Shown: positions 34,291-42,651 of the stretch, in pieces
Layout: each line of letters begins with the position of its first letter
Numbering within the stretch: the stretch's first letter is position 1
From: Geodermatophilus nigrescens
GTDB lineage: Bacteria > Actinomycetota > Actinomycetes > Mycobacteriales > Geodermatophilaceae
DNA: 64,000 nt
Assembly (NCBI RefSeq): GCF_900129495.1
Contig: NZ_FQVX01000002.1
Span: forward strand, 682,001-746,000
Direction: 5' to 3'
The notes under the pieces: generated by a model
The model's database searches: none
What the model was told of the DNA's origin: nothing
Seen by the model: only the letters and a program-made list of their open reading frames with translations
Made by a program: the position numbers and the translations under genes

Positions 34291-37119
34291 GTGACGACCG
34301 TCGACGCGCCCCCCACCGAGGTCTCCGCAGCACTCCGCCGGGCCGGCATCGGCGACGTCGACGACTCGGGCCTGGCCCGGGCGCTGTACTCCTCCGACGG
34401 CTCGCTCTACCGCGTGCTGCCGCAGGCCGTCGTCCGGCCGCGCGACGCCGACGAGGTCGTGGCGGCGCTGTCGGTGTGCCGCGAGCTCGGCGTCCCGCTG
34501 ACCATGCGCGGGGCCGGCACCTCGATCGCCGGGAACGCCGTGGGCACCGGCGTCGTCGTCGACACCAGCCGGTACCTGTCCCGCGTGCACGCGATCGACG
34601 CCGAGGCGCGCACCGCCGTCGTCGACCCGGGCGTCGTGCAGTCGCGGCTGCAGGCCGCCGCCCGCCCGCACGGGCTGCGCTTCGGGCCCGACCCGAGCAC
34701 CTCCAACCGCTGCACGATCGGCGGGATGATCGGCAACAACGCCTGCGGCTCGCGGGCGCTGGGCTACGGCCGGACGTCGGACAACGTCGTGGGCCTCGAC
34801 GTCGTCACCGGCACCGGGCAGCGGCTGCGGCTGACCTCCGGCTCACCGGTGACCGGCCTGGACGGCCTGCGCGACCTCGTCGCCGGCGACCTCTCCACCA
34901 TCCGCACCGAGCTCGGCACCTTCGGCCGCCAGGTGTCGGGCTACTCGCTGGAGCACCTGCTGCCCGAGCACGGCTTCGACGTCGCCCGCGCGCTGGTCGG
35001 CAGCGAGGGCACCCTCGCCGTCGTCCTCGGCGCCACGGTGCGCCTGGTCGCCGACGCCCCGTACCGCGGCCTCGTGGTGCTGGGCTACCCGTCGATGGCC
35101 GACGCCGCCGACGCCACCCCCGGCCTGCTGCGGCACGGGCCGACCGCCGTCGAGGGCCTCGACGAGCGCATCGTGCAGCGGCTGCGCGACGTGCCGGCCG
35201 CCGTCGTCCCGGACCTGCCCAAGGGCGCCGGGTGGCTGATCGTCGAGGTCACCGGCGACACCGTCGACGAGGTGGCGGCCACCGGCGCGCGGGTGGTCGC
35301 CGACGCCGGCGCGCTCGACAGCATGGTGGTCACCGACGTCGCGCACGCCGCGGCGATCTGGCGCATCCGCGAGGACGGCGCGGGCCTCGCCGCGCGCACC
35401 TCCGACGGCCGGCCCGCGCACGCCGGCTGGGAGGACGCCGCCGTCCCGGTGACCTCGCTGGGGTCCTACCTGCGGGAGTTCGACGCGCTGCTCGAGCAGC
35501 ACGGGCTGCAGGGCGTCCCCTACGGGCACTTCGGCGACGGCTGCGTGCACGTGCGCATCGACTTCCCGTTCGGGCGCGAGCCCGACCGGGGCCGGGCCGC
35601 CTACCGCGCCTTCGTGGAGGAGGCCGCCCGGCTGGTCGCCCGCTACGGCGGGTCGGTGTCGGGCGAGCACGGCGACGGCCGGGCCCGCAGCGAGCTGCTG
35701 TCCACCATGTACTCCCCCGCCGCGCTGGACCTCTTCGCGCGGGTCAAGGGCCTGTTCGACCCGAGCGACGTGCTCAACCCCGGCGTGCTGGTGCGCCCCG
35801 CGCCGCTCGACGCCGACATCCGGGTCGCGGCCGCGCCGCGCAGGCGGGAGGGCCTCGCGCTGCTCTACCGCCACGACGACGGCGACCTGTCCAACGCGGT
35901 GCACCGCTGCACCGGCGTCGGCAAGTGCCGGGCCGACCCGTCCGGAGTCGCGGTGATGTGCCCGTCGTTCCCGGCCACCCGCGAGGAGAAGGACTCCACC
36001 CGCGGCCGCGCCCGCGTGCTGCAGGAGATGCTCGCCCCGGGCGGGCCGGTGCGGGACTGGCGCTCGCCGGAGGTGCACGCGGCGCTGGACCTGTGCCTGT
36101 CGTGCAAGGGCTGCTCGCGCGACTGCCCGACCGGCGTGGACATGGCCAGCTACAAGGCCGAGGTGCTGCACCAGAGCTACCGCCGCCGGCTGCGGCCGCT
36201 GTCGCACTACACGCTCGGCAAGCTGCCGATGTGGTCCGACCTGGCCGCCCGGGCGCCGCGGCTGGTCAACGCCGTGCTGCGGTCCCGGGTCGGCGGGCGG
36301 CTCGCGCGGTGGGGCGCCGGCGTCGACCAGCGCCGCGACCTGCCCTCCTTCGCGCCGCGCACGTTCCGCCAGACGTGGACGCCGGGCCGGCAGGACGGCG
36401 CGCCGGTGGCACTGTGGGTGGACTCCTTCACCGACCACTTCGCCCCGCACGTGGCGCACGCGGCCGCGCGGGTGCTCGAGGACGCCGGCTACGCGGTGCA
36501 GGTGCCCGGCGACGACACCTGCTGCGGCCTGACCTGGATCACCACCGGCCAGCTGGACACCGCCCGGCGCATCCTCGGCGACACGGTGCGGCGGCTCGTG
36601 CCGCTGGCCGACGCCGGCGTCCCGATCGTGGGCGTCGAGCCCTCGTGCACCGCGGCGCTGCGCTCGGACGCCGTCGAGCTGCTCGACGGGCCGGGCGGGG
36701 GCGACATGGCGGCGCGCGTCGCCGCGGGCACCCGGACGCTCGCCGAGCTGCTCGGGGCCACCGAGGGCTGGACGCCGCCGTCGCTGGCCGGCGTCGAGGT
36801 GGTCGCGCAGCCGCACTGCCACCACCACGCGGTCATGGGGTGGGCGGCCGACGAGCGCCTGCTCCGCTCGGCGGGCGCCACGGTCACCCGGCTCGGCGGC
36901 TGCTGCGGGCTGGCCGGGAACTGGGGCGTGGAGAAGGGTCACCACGACGTGTCGGTGGCGATCGCCGAGCAGCAGCTGCTGCCCGCGGTGCGGGAGGCGG
37001 GACCGGACGCCGTCGTGCTGGCCGACGGGTTCTCCTGCCGCACCCAGCTCGACGCGCTGGCCGACCGCCCGGGCAGCCACCTCGCCGAGCTGCTCGCCGA
37101 CGCGCTGGACCGGCGGTGA
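34291..37119 (+). CDS. FAD-linked and Fe-S oxidoreductase (D-lactate dehydrogenase type, Dld-II-like)
   Basis: The 942-residue protein fuses an FAD-binding PCMH domain (PLTMRGAGTSIAGNAVG, STSNRCTIGGMIGNNACGSRA), a FAD-oxidase C-terminal domain (HFGDGCVHVRIDFPF, SGEHGDGRARSELL), a ferredoxin-like part (CTGVGKC, then MCPSF and CLSCKGCSRDCPTG) and two CCG motifs (DDTCCGLTW and LGGCCGLAGNWG). This is the layout of quinone-linked D-lactate or glycolate dehydrogenases at the membrane. The start GTG 34291 lies six bases after GACACT, and a terminator sits just upstream, so it has its own promoter, probably leaderless. Confidence 0.9.
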   Translation: MTTVDAPPTEVSAALRRAGIGDVDDSGLARALYSSDGSLYRVLPQAVVRPRDADEVVAALSVCRELGVPLTMRGAGTSIAGNAVGTGVVVDTSRYLSRVHAIDAEARTAVVDPGVVQSRLQAAARPHGLRFGPDPSTSNRCTIGGMIGNNACGSRALGYGRTSDNVVGLDVVTGTGQRLRLTSGSPVTGLDGLRDLVAGDLSTIRTELGTFGRQVSGYSLEHLLPEHGFDVARALVGSEGTLAVVLGATVRLVADAPYRGLVVLGYPSMADAADATPGLLRHGPTAVEGLDERIVQRLRDVPAAVVPDLPKGAGWLIVEVTGDTVDEVAATGARVVADAGALDSMVVTDVAHAAAIWRIREDGAGLAARTSDGRPAHAGWEDAAVPVTSLGSYLREFDALLEQHGLQGVPYGHFGDGCVHVRIDFPFGREPDRGRAAYRAFVEEAARLVARYGGSVSGEHGDGRARSELLSTMYSPAALDLFARVKGLFDPSDVLNPGVLVRPAPLDADIRVAAAPRRREGLALLYRHDDGDLSNAVHRCTGVGKCRADPSGVAVMCPSFPATREEKDSTRGRARVLQEMLAPGGPVRDWRSPEVHAALDLCLSCKGCSRDCPTGVDMASYKAEVLHQSYRRRLRPLSHYTLGKLPMWSDLAARAPRLVNAVLRSRVGGRLARWGAGVDQRRDLPSFAPRTFRQTWTPGRQDGAPVALWVDSFTDHFAPHVAHAAARVLEDAGYAVQVPGDDTCCGLTWITTGQLDTARRILGDTVRRLVPLADAGVPIVGVEPSCTAALRSDAVELLDGPGGGDMAARVAAGTRTLAELLGATEGWTPPSLAGVEVVAQPHCHHHAVMGWAADERLLRSAGATVTRLGGCCGLAGNWGVEKGHHDVSVAIAEQQLLPAVREAGPDAVVLADGFSCRTQLDALADRPGSHLAELLADALDRR

Positions 37120-37162
37120 CCGAGGCGGGAATGACGGGCGGGCGGTCGCGTTGGCCGCAGGC

Positions 37163-37828
37163 ATGACGACTCTCGGCATCATCGGCGCCGGCCACATCGG
37201 CACGGCGCTCGCCCAGGCAGCGACCGACGCGGGCTACGACGTGGTCCTGTCCAACTCCCGCGGCCCCGAGACCCTGGCCGACCTGGTCGACCGGATCGAG
37301 GCCCGCCCGTCGCGGCGCGGCTCGGTGCGCGCGGCCACCGCGGAGGAGGCCGGCGCCGCGGGCGACCTCGTCGTCGTCACGGTGCCGCTCAAGGCGGTCG
37401 GCGACGTCCCGGTCCAGCCCCTGGCCGGCAAGGTCGTCATCGACACCAACAACTACTACCCGGAGCGCGACGGGCAGATCGCCGAGCTCGACGACGAGTC
37501 GACCACCACCGCCGAGCTGCTGCAGGCGCACCTGCCGACCTCGCGCGTGGTCAAGGCGTTCAACCACATCTACGCCGCCGACATCACCGCCCGCCGCACC
37601 CCGCCGGGCACGGCCAACCGCCGCGCGCTGGCGATCGCCGGCGACGACGCGTCGGCGAAGGAGACGGTGTCGTCGTTCATCGACGAGCTGGGCTTCGACG
37701 TCGTCGACCTCGGGCCGCTGGCCGAGGGCTGGCGCATCCAGCGCGACACCCCCGGCTACGGCCCCGACCTGGACCGCGGCCGGCTCACCGAGGCGCTCGC
37801 GGCCGCGAAGCGCTACCGCGACATGTGA
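37163..37828 (+). CDS. NADPH-dependent F420 reductase-like oxidoreductase
   Basis: The 221-residue protein has the N-terminal dinucleotide motif LGIIGAGHIGTALA, SNSRGPETL (NADP phosphate contact), VVVTVPLKAV, VIDTNNYYPERDG and VVKAFNHIYAADI, typical of the F420H2:NADP oxidoreductase (NpdG/Fno) family and its relatives that use other acceptors. It converges on an SGNH hydrolase gene with a 12-bp hairpin between. ATG 37163 is chosen to start at the conserved strand. Confidence 0.82.
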   Translation: MTTLGIIGAGHIGTALAQAATDAGYDVVLSNSRGPETLADLVDRIEARPSRRGSVRAATAEEAGAAGDLVVVTVPLKAVGDVPVQPLAGKVVIDTNNYYPERDGQIAELDDESTTTAELLQAHLPTSRVVKAFNHIYAADITARRTPPGTANRRALAIAGDDASAKETVSSFIDELGFDVVDLGPLAEGWRIQRDTPGYGPDLDRGRLTEALAAAKRYRDM

Positions 37829-37834
37829 GCGCGG

Positions 37835-37862
37835 GCGCCGGGCGGCTCAGGCCGCCCGGCGC
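37835..37862. terminator. Hairpin between F420-type reductase and SGNH hydrolase genes
   Basis: GCGCCGGGCGGC and its exact complement pair around TCAG. The right arm encodes the last four codons of the minus-strand gene and the loop contains its TGA stop, so one short element terminates both convergent genes. Confidence 0.65.
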
Positions 37863-38467
37863 TCCCGCCGGTCCCGGGCGGCGGCCAGCACCGTCGGCGC
37901 GAGGGCCGCGGCGATGCGTGCGTAGCCGGCCGACGACGGGTGGAACCGGTCGGCCGAGAACAGCCCGGGCTCCGCGGTGAACGAGGCCGCCACCTCCGCG
38001 GCCACCGGGGCGACGACGGCGCCGTGCGCCTCGGCGACGGCGGCCTGCCGCTGCTGCATCAGCCGGCAGGCGGCCTGCACGGTCGGGCGGAACGCCGGCG
38101 GGACGAACGGCACGCTGGACATGTCCGGCGCGGGGACGACGACCACGTCGGTGCCGGCGGCGCGCAGGTCGGCGACGGCGGCCCCGAGGGCGGCGGTGGC
38201 CTGGTCGACGGGGAGGAACCGGGCGAGGTCGTTGGCGCCGACCACGACGACGGCGAGGTCGGCGCGCAACGGGGCGGCGCGGCGGACCTGCGCGGCGAGG
38301 TCGCGGGAGACGGCGCCGGGGACGGCGAGCACGGTGAGCTCGGTGTCGATGCCCTCGCTGCGCAGGACCTGCGCGAGACGCGGGCCGAGGCCGTCCTCGA
38401 CCCGGGCGGCGCCGGTCCCGTACGCGATCGAGTCACCGAGGACGACGAGGCGGAGCGGAGCGGTCAC
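37847..38467 (-). CDS. SGNH/GDSL hydrolase
   Basis: The 206-residue protein has block I LVVLGDSIAYGTGA (nucleophile Ser), VVVGANDLARFL (block III with Asn) and DRFHPSSAGYARIA (block V with Asp and His), a full SGNH esterase/lipase set. There is no signal peptide, so it is cytoplasmic. The GTG start at 38467 lies about 10 bases downstream of the fabG terminator hairpin, so it probably has a promoter overlapping that region. The substrate is unknown. Confidence 0.85.
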   Translation of the reverse strand: MTAPLRLVVLGDSIAYGTGAARVEDGLGPRLAQVLRSEGIDTELTVLAVPGAVSRDLAAQVRRAAPLRADLAVVVVGANDLARFLPVDQATAALGAAVADLRAAGTDVVVVPAPDMSSVPFVPPAFRPTVQAACRLMQQRQAAVAEAHGAVVAPVAAEVAASFTAEPGLFSADRFHPSSAGYARIAAALAPTVLAAARDRRERRAA

Positions 38468-38477
38468 GGATGGTGCA

Positions 38478-38515
38478 ACGCCGGCCGGCGGGGCGCTGTG
38501 CCCGCCGGCCGGCGT
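38478..38515 (-). terminator. Strong terminator after fabG
   Basis: A perfect 15-bp stem (38478-38492 with 38501-38515) encloses an eight-base loop between fabG and the SGNH hydrolase gene. Confidence 0.75.
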
Positions 38516-38556
38516 GACGTACGTCCGTGCCTCCTGCGCCAGTGGCGCCCGGGCGC

Positions 38557-39318
38557 TCAGGCCTTCGGGCCGCCCGCGGCGTAGACGACCTGGCCGGAGA
38601 CGAAGCCCGCGCCCTCGCTCACGAAGAACGACACCAGGTGGGCGATGTCCTCGGGCTGGCCGACGCGGGCCACCGGGATCTGCGAGGCGGCGCCCTTGAC
38701 GAAGTCGTCGAAGGGGATGCCCATGCGCTCGGCGGTCGCCTTGGTCATCTCGGTCTGGATGAAGCCGGGGGCGATCGCGTTGGCGGTGACGCCGAACTTG
38801 CCCAGCTCGATGGCGAGGGTCTTGGTGAAGCCCTGCAGGCCGGCCTTCGCCGTCGAGTAGTTCGCCTGGCCGCGGTTGCCCAGCGCCGAGACGCTCGACA
38901 GGTTGACCACGCGGCCCCACTTCGCGTCGACCATGTACTTCTGGCAGGCGCGGGTCATGAGGAACGAGCCCCGCAGGTGCACGTTCATGACGACGTCCCA
39001 GTCGACCTCGGTCATCTTGAACAGCATGTTGTCGCGGGTGACGCCCGCGTTGTTCACCAGCACGACGGGCGCGCCGAGCTCGGCGGCGATCCGGTCGACG
39101 GCGGCCTGCACCTGCTCGGCGTCGCTGACGTCGGCACCGACGCCGAGCGCCCTGCCGCCGGCGGCCTCGATCTCGGCCACGGTGTCCTTGGTGGTCGACT
39201 CGTCGAGGTCGAGCACCGCGACGGCGAAGCCGTCGGCGGCCAGGCGCTTGGCGGTCGCGGCACCGATGCCGCGCGCGGCCCCGGTGACGATGGCGACGCG
39301 GGGGGTGGCCTCGCTCAT
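38557..39318 (-). CDS. fabG: 3-oxoacyl-[acyl-carrier-protein] reductase, FabG-type SDR
   Basis: The 253-residue SDR has TGAARGIG at residues 12-19, NNAGVTRDNMLFKMTEVDWD, NLSSVSALGNRGQANYSTAKAGLQGFTKTLA (Ser, Tyr and Lys of the active site) and APGFIQTEMT, all close to FabG. It reduces 3-oxoacyl thioesters with NADPH. The insert AERMGIPFDDFVKG resembles the FabG4-like or acetoacetyl-CoA reductase group, so fatty acid, polyhydroxyalkanoate or other acyl-CoA substrates are possible. AGAGGA lies seven bases before the ATG. It is monocistronic. Confidence 0.88.
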   Translation of the reverse strand: MSEATPRVAIVTGAARGIGAATAKRLAADGFAVAVLDLDESTTKDTVAEIEAAGGRALGVGADVSDAEQVQAAVDRIAAELGAPVVLVNNAGVTRDNMLFKMTEVDWDVVMNVHLRGSFLMTRACQKYMVDAKWGRVVNLSSVSALGNRGQANYSTAKAGLQGFTKTLAIELGKFGVTANAIAPGFIQTEMTKATAERMGIPFDDFVKGAASQIPVARVGQPEDIAHLVSFFVSEGAGFVSGQVVYAAGGPKA

Positions 39319-39462
39319 GGCAGTTCCTCTCGCTGGTGGGGCGGCGTCGTCGCCGGCCTTCCTGGTGGGGGCCGCCTCCCGGGATCCGGAGGCGGCCCGC
39401 GCTGCGCCGGACACGTTACGGCGGGCCCGCCGTGGGCCTGCCGCGGGTCCGGCGGGCGGGGC

Positions 39463-39882
39463 TCAGGGCCAGATGGAGGCGACGATGATCGCGGCGACCG
39501 ACAGCTGCGCGGCGGCGCTGACCAGCGCCGCGGGGTGGAAGGCCACCTCGGTGACCAGCGCGCCCATCTTCCCGGGCGTCAGCAGGTCGAGGGCCAGGAA
39601 GGCGAGGGCCTGCAGCAGCACGCCGAGCACCCCGAAGACGACGGTGTAGAGCAGCGCCTGGCCGAAGCCGGAGGTGGCATTGGTCCAGATGGTGGTGAAG
39701 ATGATCGCGCCCTGCGCGAGGAAGCCGGCCGCCAGCACGATGCCGGCGCTGACCGACCGGTCCTGGTAGATGTGCCGGCCCAGGTGGCCCGGGGTGAGCA
39801 GGTCGAGGACCAGGTACCCCAGGGCCAGCAGCACCAGGCCGACGGCGGTGTAGGCGACGGCGTATCCGATGCTGGCCAGCAC
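39463..39882 (-). CDS. DUF350 membrane protein
   Basis: The 139-residue protein has four hydrophobic helices arranged as two DUF350 repeats, each ending with LxLDLLTPG (LVLDLLTPGHLGRHI and LALDLLTPGKMGALV). GGAGG precedes the GTG by eight bases. The family function is unknown. The duplication of the two-helix unit is visible in the sequence. Confidence 0.8.
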   Translation of the reverse strand: MLASIGYAVAYTAVGLVLLALGYLVLDLLTPGHLGRHIYQDRSVSAGIVLAAGFLAQGAIIFTTIWTNATSGFGQALLYTVVFGVLGVLLQALAFLALDLLTPGKMGALVTEVAFHPAALVSAAAQLSVAAIIVASIWP

Positions 39883-39960
39883 GGGCGGGACCTCCAGGGG
39901 CGGGGGCGGACGGCCTGCAGTGTCTATCGCACCGCTCCCCCGGCCCGCACACGGCGTCCC

Positions 39961-40425
39961 TCAGCCGTGCGCCGTGTCGCCGGGCCGGACGACGTCGACC
40001 CGGTCGAAGCCCTCGTCGGTCGACGGCGGGACCAGCCGGGCCAGGGTGGCGTACACCCCGACGGGCGGGACCCGCGCGCGTCCCTCGCGGGCGTCGTTGC
40101 GCGCCAGGCAGGTGGCGCGCGGGGTGTCCAGCCACACAGCGCGGACCGGCACCCCGGCCGCGCGGGCCGCGGCCACCAGCGGTGCCCGCTCGGCCGGCGA
40201 GGGGTGGGTGTTGTCGACGACGACACTGCGCCCGGCCGCGAGCAGCTCGGCGACGACCCGCTGCTGGCGGGCCTCGCGCCGCCGCGCCCGCGGCCAGTGG
40301 TCCTTGCTCACCACCGCGTGCGTGCGGCCCAGGTGCTCGCGCACCCAGGTGGACTTGCCCGCGCCCTGCAGCCCGACCAGGACGACGAGTTCCTGGCCGG
40401 CGCCCGGACGGGCAGCGGCGCTCAG
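39961..40425 (-). CDS. P-loop kinase (polynucleotide-kinase-like), probable CTG start
   Basis: The conserved part is a Walker A loop LVVLVGLQGAGKSTW, then VSKDHWPRARRREARQQRVV, VVVDNTHPSPAERAPLV, VPVRAVWLDTP and a C-terminal VYATLARLVPPSTDEGFDRV, as in T4 polynucleotide-kinase-type AAA ATPases. A GTG at 40344 would cut off the P-loop. Upstream of the P-loop this frame has no ATG, GTG or TTG codon until well inside the preceding gene. The CTG at 40425 overlaps the stop of the upstream gene (CTGA), so coupled initiation at CTG, giving 154 residues, is proposed. Confidence 0.7.
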   Translation of the reverse strand: MSAAARPGAGQELVVLVGLQGAGKSTWVREHLGRTHAVVSKDHWPRARRREARQQRVVAELLAAGRSVVVDNTHPSPAERAPLVAAARAAGVPVRAVWLDTPRATCLARNDAREGRARVPPVGVYATLARLVPPSTDEGFDRVDVVRPGDTAHG

Positions 40426-40685
40426 GCGGTGCGCCGCAACGGCGTCACCGGCTCGTCGTCGTCGAGCCCGGCCCGGGACGCGGGGTGCTCGACCAGGGCC
40501 AGCACGCGGCCGGACATGAACCGCGCGGTGCGCACCGCGGTGCCGCCGCGGGTGGTCTCGGTGACCTCCACGACGCCGCGGCCGTTGCTGACCTCCACCC
40601 GCCGGCCGGCGCGGGTGGCCTCGATCTCGTAGGTGCGGGTGCTGCCGCCGGCGTCGATCACGACCTCGACACGATCGCCCTTCAC
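40422..40685 (-). CDS. Small conserved protein of unknown function
   Basis: The 87-residue product begins VKGDRVEVVIDAGGSTRTYEIEA and is predicted as a small beta-rich domain (VEVSNGRGVVEVTETTRGG) followed by an acidic tail. GAGGAGG lies five bases before the GTG. I do not recognise the family. Its stop overlaps the proposed CTG start of the P-loop kinase gene, so the two are probably co-translated. It lies 10 bases downstream of the AI-2E family transporter gene on the same strand. Confidence 0.6.
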   Translation of the reverse strand: MKGDRVEVVIDAGGSTRTYEIEATRAGRRVEVSNGRGVVEVTETTRGGTAVRTARFMSGRVLALVEHPASRAGLDDDEPVTPLRRTA

Positions 40686-40695
40686 GGGGGCCTCC

Positions 40696-42150
40696 TCAGG
40701 GGGTGCTGCCGGGCACCGCGCCCGACTGTGGATCAACGTCCTCCTGGGGTCCGACATTCCCCGCGGCCCGGGTGTCGGCGGGGTGTTCCTGCAGGTCGGG
40801 CGGCGTGTCGGCGGCGGCGGAGCCGCGGCGGGCGGGCCAGTGCGGGTGCATCGCGCGCACCGACGCGAGCGCGGCCCGGCGGGCGTGGGCGCGCTGCCGC
40901 GCACGGCTGGTCCGCGGCGCCCTGGGTTCCTCGCGCAGCAGCGCGTCGAGCCAGTGCCCGCGCGGGTCGACGTCGACCAGGAGCGCCTTGACCAGCAGCG
41001 TGAGCGGGATGGCGAGCAGGGCGCCGAGCGCGCCGAGCACCCAGCCCCAGAACAGCAGCGCGAGGAAGGTGACCGTCATCGACAGGCCGACGGAGTCACC
41101 CACGAAGCGGGGCTGGATGAGCGTCTGGACGACGAAGTTGAGCAGCGAGTAGACGACGATGACGACCCAGAACTCGGTCCAGCCGCCGTCGAGGAGCGCG
41201 AGCAGCGCGGGCGGGATGACGCCGAGGACGAAGCCGATGTTCGGCACGTAGTTGGTGATGAACGACAGCAGGCCCCACAGCACCGGCAGCGGCACGTCGA
41301 GGATGGCCAGCGCGATCGTGTCACCGACCGCGACGATGGCGCCGAACACGGTGCTCACCAGCAGGTAGGAGCGGGTGCCGCGGGCGAACAGGCCCAGCGC
41401 GATCGGCAGGTGCGGCCGGTCCTCGGCCACCAGCGCCAGCCGCCGGCCGAACCCGCCGGACTCGATGGCGAGGAAGACCATCGCCGACAGCAGCAGCACC
41501 AGCGTGGTCGCGGTGTCGGTGACCCGGGTCAGCAGGTCGGTGGCGAGCCCGACGAGCTGGCCGTAGTCGAAGCGGTCGACGAGCTCCTGGATCTGGGTCG
41601 AGGACAGCCCGGCCTCGTCGAGCCGCTCCACGGCGTTGTCGAGCAGCACCGCGAACTGCGGCGCGTAGTCGGGCAGCAGGACGGCGAACTGGGCGATCGC
41701 CACCACCAGGAGCGAGCCCAGCCCCAGCAGCACGCCCCACACGAGCAGCAGCAGGACGGTGGCCGCGGCCGCCCGGGGCACACCGTGCCGCAGCAGCCAG
41801 CGCTGCACGGGCATGAGCGCGACGACGACGACCAGCGCGAGCATCACCGGCGCGACGAGCCAGGCGATCTCGCGCACCCCGGCGACGGCGATCGTCGCGG
41901 CCGCGGCGCCCACGAGCAGCACCAGCCAGCGGGGCAGCGCGCCGGACAGCAGCCCGCCCGGCCCGACGGGCTCGGCCTCGGCCGGTCCGGCCGCGGCCGG
42001 CTCGGGTGCCGTCACGGCGGCGTCGGGATCGACCGCCACGGCGTCGAGGGCAGCGGCGACGACGGCCTCCTCGTCGGTGGGGGTGAGGCGGGTGCTCCCG
42101 CCGCGGGCCCGGTCCGCGCCCGGTCCGGGCAGGTGCTGCTGAGCGGCCAT
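40696..42150 (-). CDS. AI-2E family transporter
   Basis: The 484-residue membrane protein has an acidic cytoplasmic N-terminus of about 75 residues, eight helices in the AI-2E/PerM pattern, the amphipathic region AVERLDEAGLSSTQIQELVDRFD and the conserved ITNYVPNIGFVLGVIPPALLAL plus NFVVQTLIQPRFVGDSVGLS. Family members export small molecules or sodium; the AI-2 role holds for few of them. A basic C-terminal tail of about 85 residues is unusual. A second member of the family is encoded 3.4 kb away. Confidence 0.85.
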   Translation of the reverse strand: MAAQQHLPGPGADRARGGSTRLTPTDEEAVVAAALDAVAVDPDAAVTAPEPAAAGPAEAEPVGPGGLLSGALPRWLVLLVGAAAATIAVAGVREIAWLVAPVMLALVVVVALMPVQRWLLRHGVPRAAAATVLLLLVWGVLLGLGSLLVVAIAQFAVLLPDYAPQFAVLLDNAVERLDEAGLSSTQIQELVDRFDYGQLVGLATDLLTRVTDTATTLVLLLSAMVFLAIESGGFGRRLALVAEDRPHLPIALGLFARGTRSYLLVSTVFGAIVAVGDTIALAILDVPLPVLWGLLSFITNYVPNIGFVLGVIPPALLALLDGGWTEFWVVIVVYSLLNFVVQTLIQPRFVGDSVGLSMTVTFLALLFWGWVLGALGALLAIPLTLLVKALLVDVDPRGHWLDALLREEPRAPRTSRARQRAHARRAALASVRAMHPHWPARRGSAAADTPPDLQEHPADTRAAGNVGPQEDVDPQSGAVPGSTP

Positions 42151-42240
42151 GGGTCCCCCTCCCCCGTCCGGTGCCGCCCGGGGCGACCGTGCCGCGGGCG
42201 CGACCAGGGTGTCACGGCGCGCCGGGTGGCGCGGCCGGCG

Positions 42241-42651
42241 TCAGCGGGTGTCGCGGTCCAGCAGCGCGGCCATCTCCGGCAGCTCGAAGAACGCGGCGGT
42301 CTCGCGGGCGCTCGGCCCCCCGGCGTCGGGGTCGGCGCCGGCGTCCAGCAGCGCCCGCACGCCGGCCTCCGAGCGGCGGAACACGGCCGCGGCCAGCGCC
42401 GTCTGCCCGCGGTCGTTGGCCCGGCCGTGGTCGGCGCCGCGGGCCAGCAGGGCGGCCACCGTGTCGGGGTGGTCGTGGTAGGCGGCCAGGACGAGGAGGG
42501 TGTCGCCCTTCTCGTTGGTCAGGTCGACCGGCACGCCGGCGTCGACGTAGGCGGCGAGCTCCTCGGTGTGCCCGGCGCGGGCGAGGTCGAAGACCCGGCG
42601 GGCCAGCTCGAGGACGCCCTCCTCGATCGGCTCCCCGCCCGGCCCGCTCAC
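42241..42651 (-). CDS. Ankyrin-repeat protein
   Basis: The 136-residue protein carries about three ankyrin repeats (GDTLLVLAAYHDHPDTVAALLARGAD, RGQTALAAAVFRRSEAGVRALLDAGAD and a partial end unit), preceded by a helical ARRVFDLARAGHTEELAAYVDAG. It probably binds a partner protein. Its GTG overlaps the TGA of the dienelactone-hydrolase-like gene by four bases, so it may act with that enzyme, as is seen for catalase-ankyrin pairs elsewhere; this is inference. Confidence 0.85.
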   Translation of the reverse strand: MSGPGGEPIEEGVLELARRVFDLARAGHTEELAAYVDAGVPVDLTNEKGDTLLVLAAYHDHPDTVAALLARGADHGRANDRGQTALAAAVFRRSEAGVRALLDAGADPDAGGPSARETAAFFELPEMAALLDRDTR

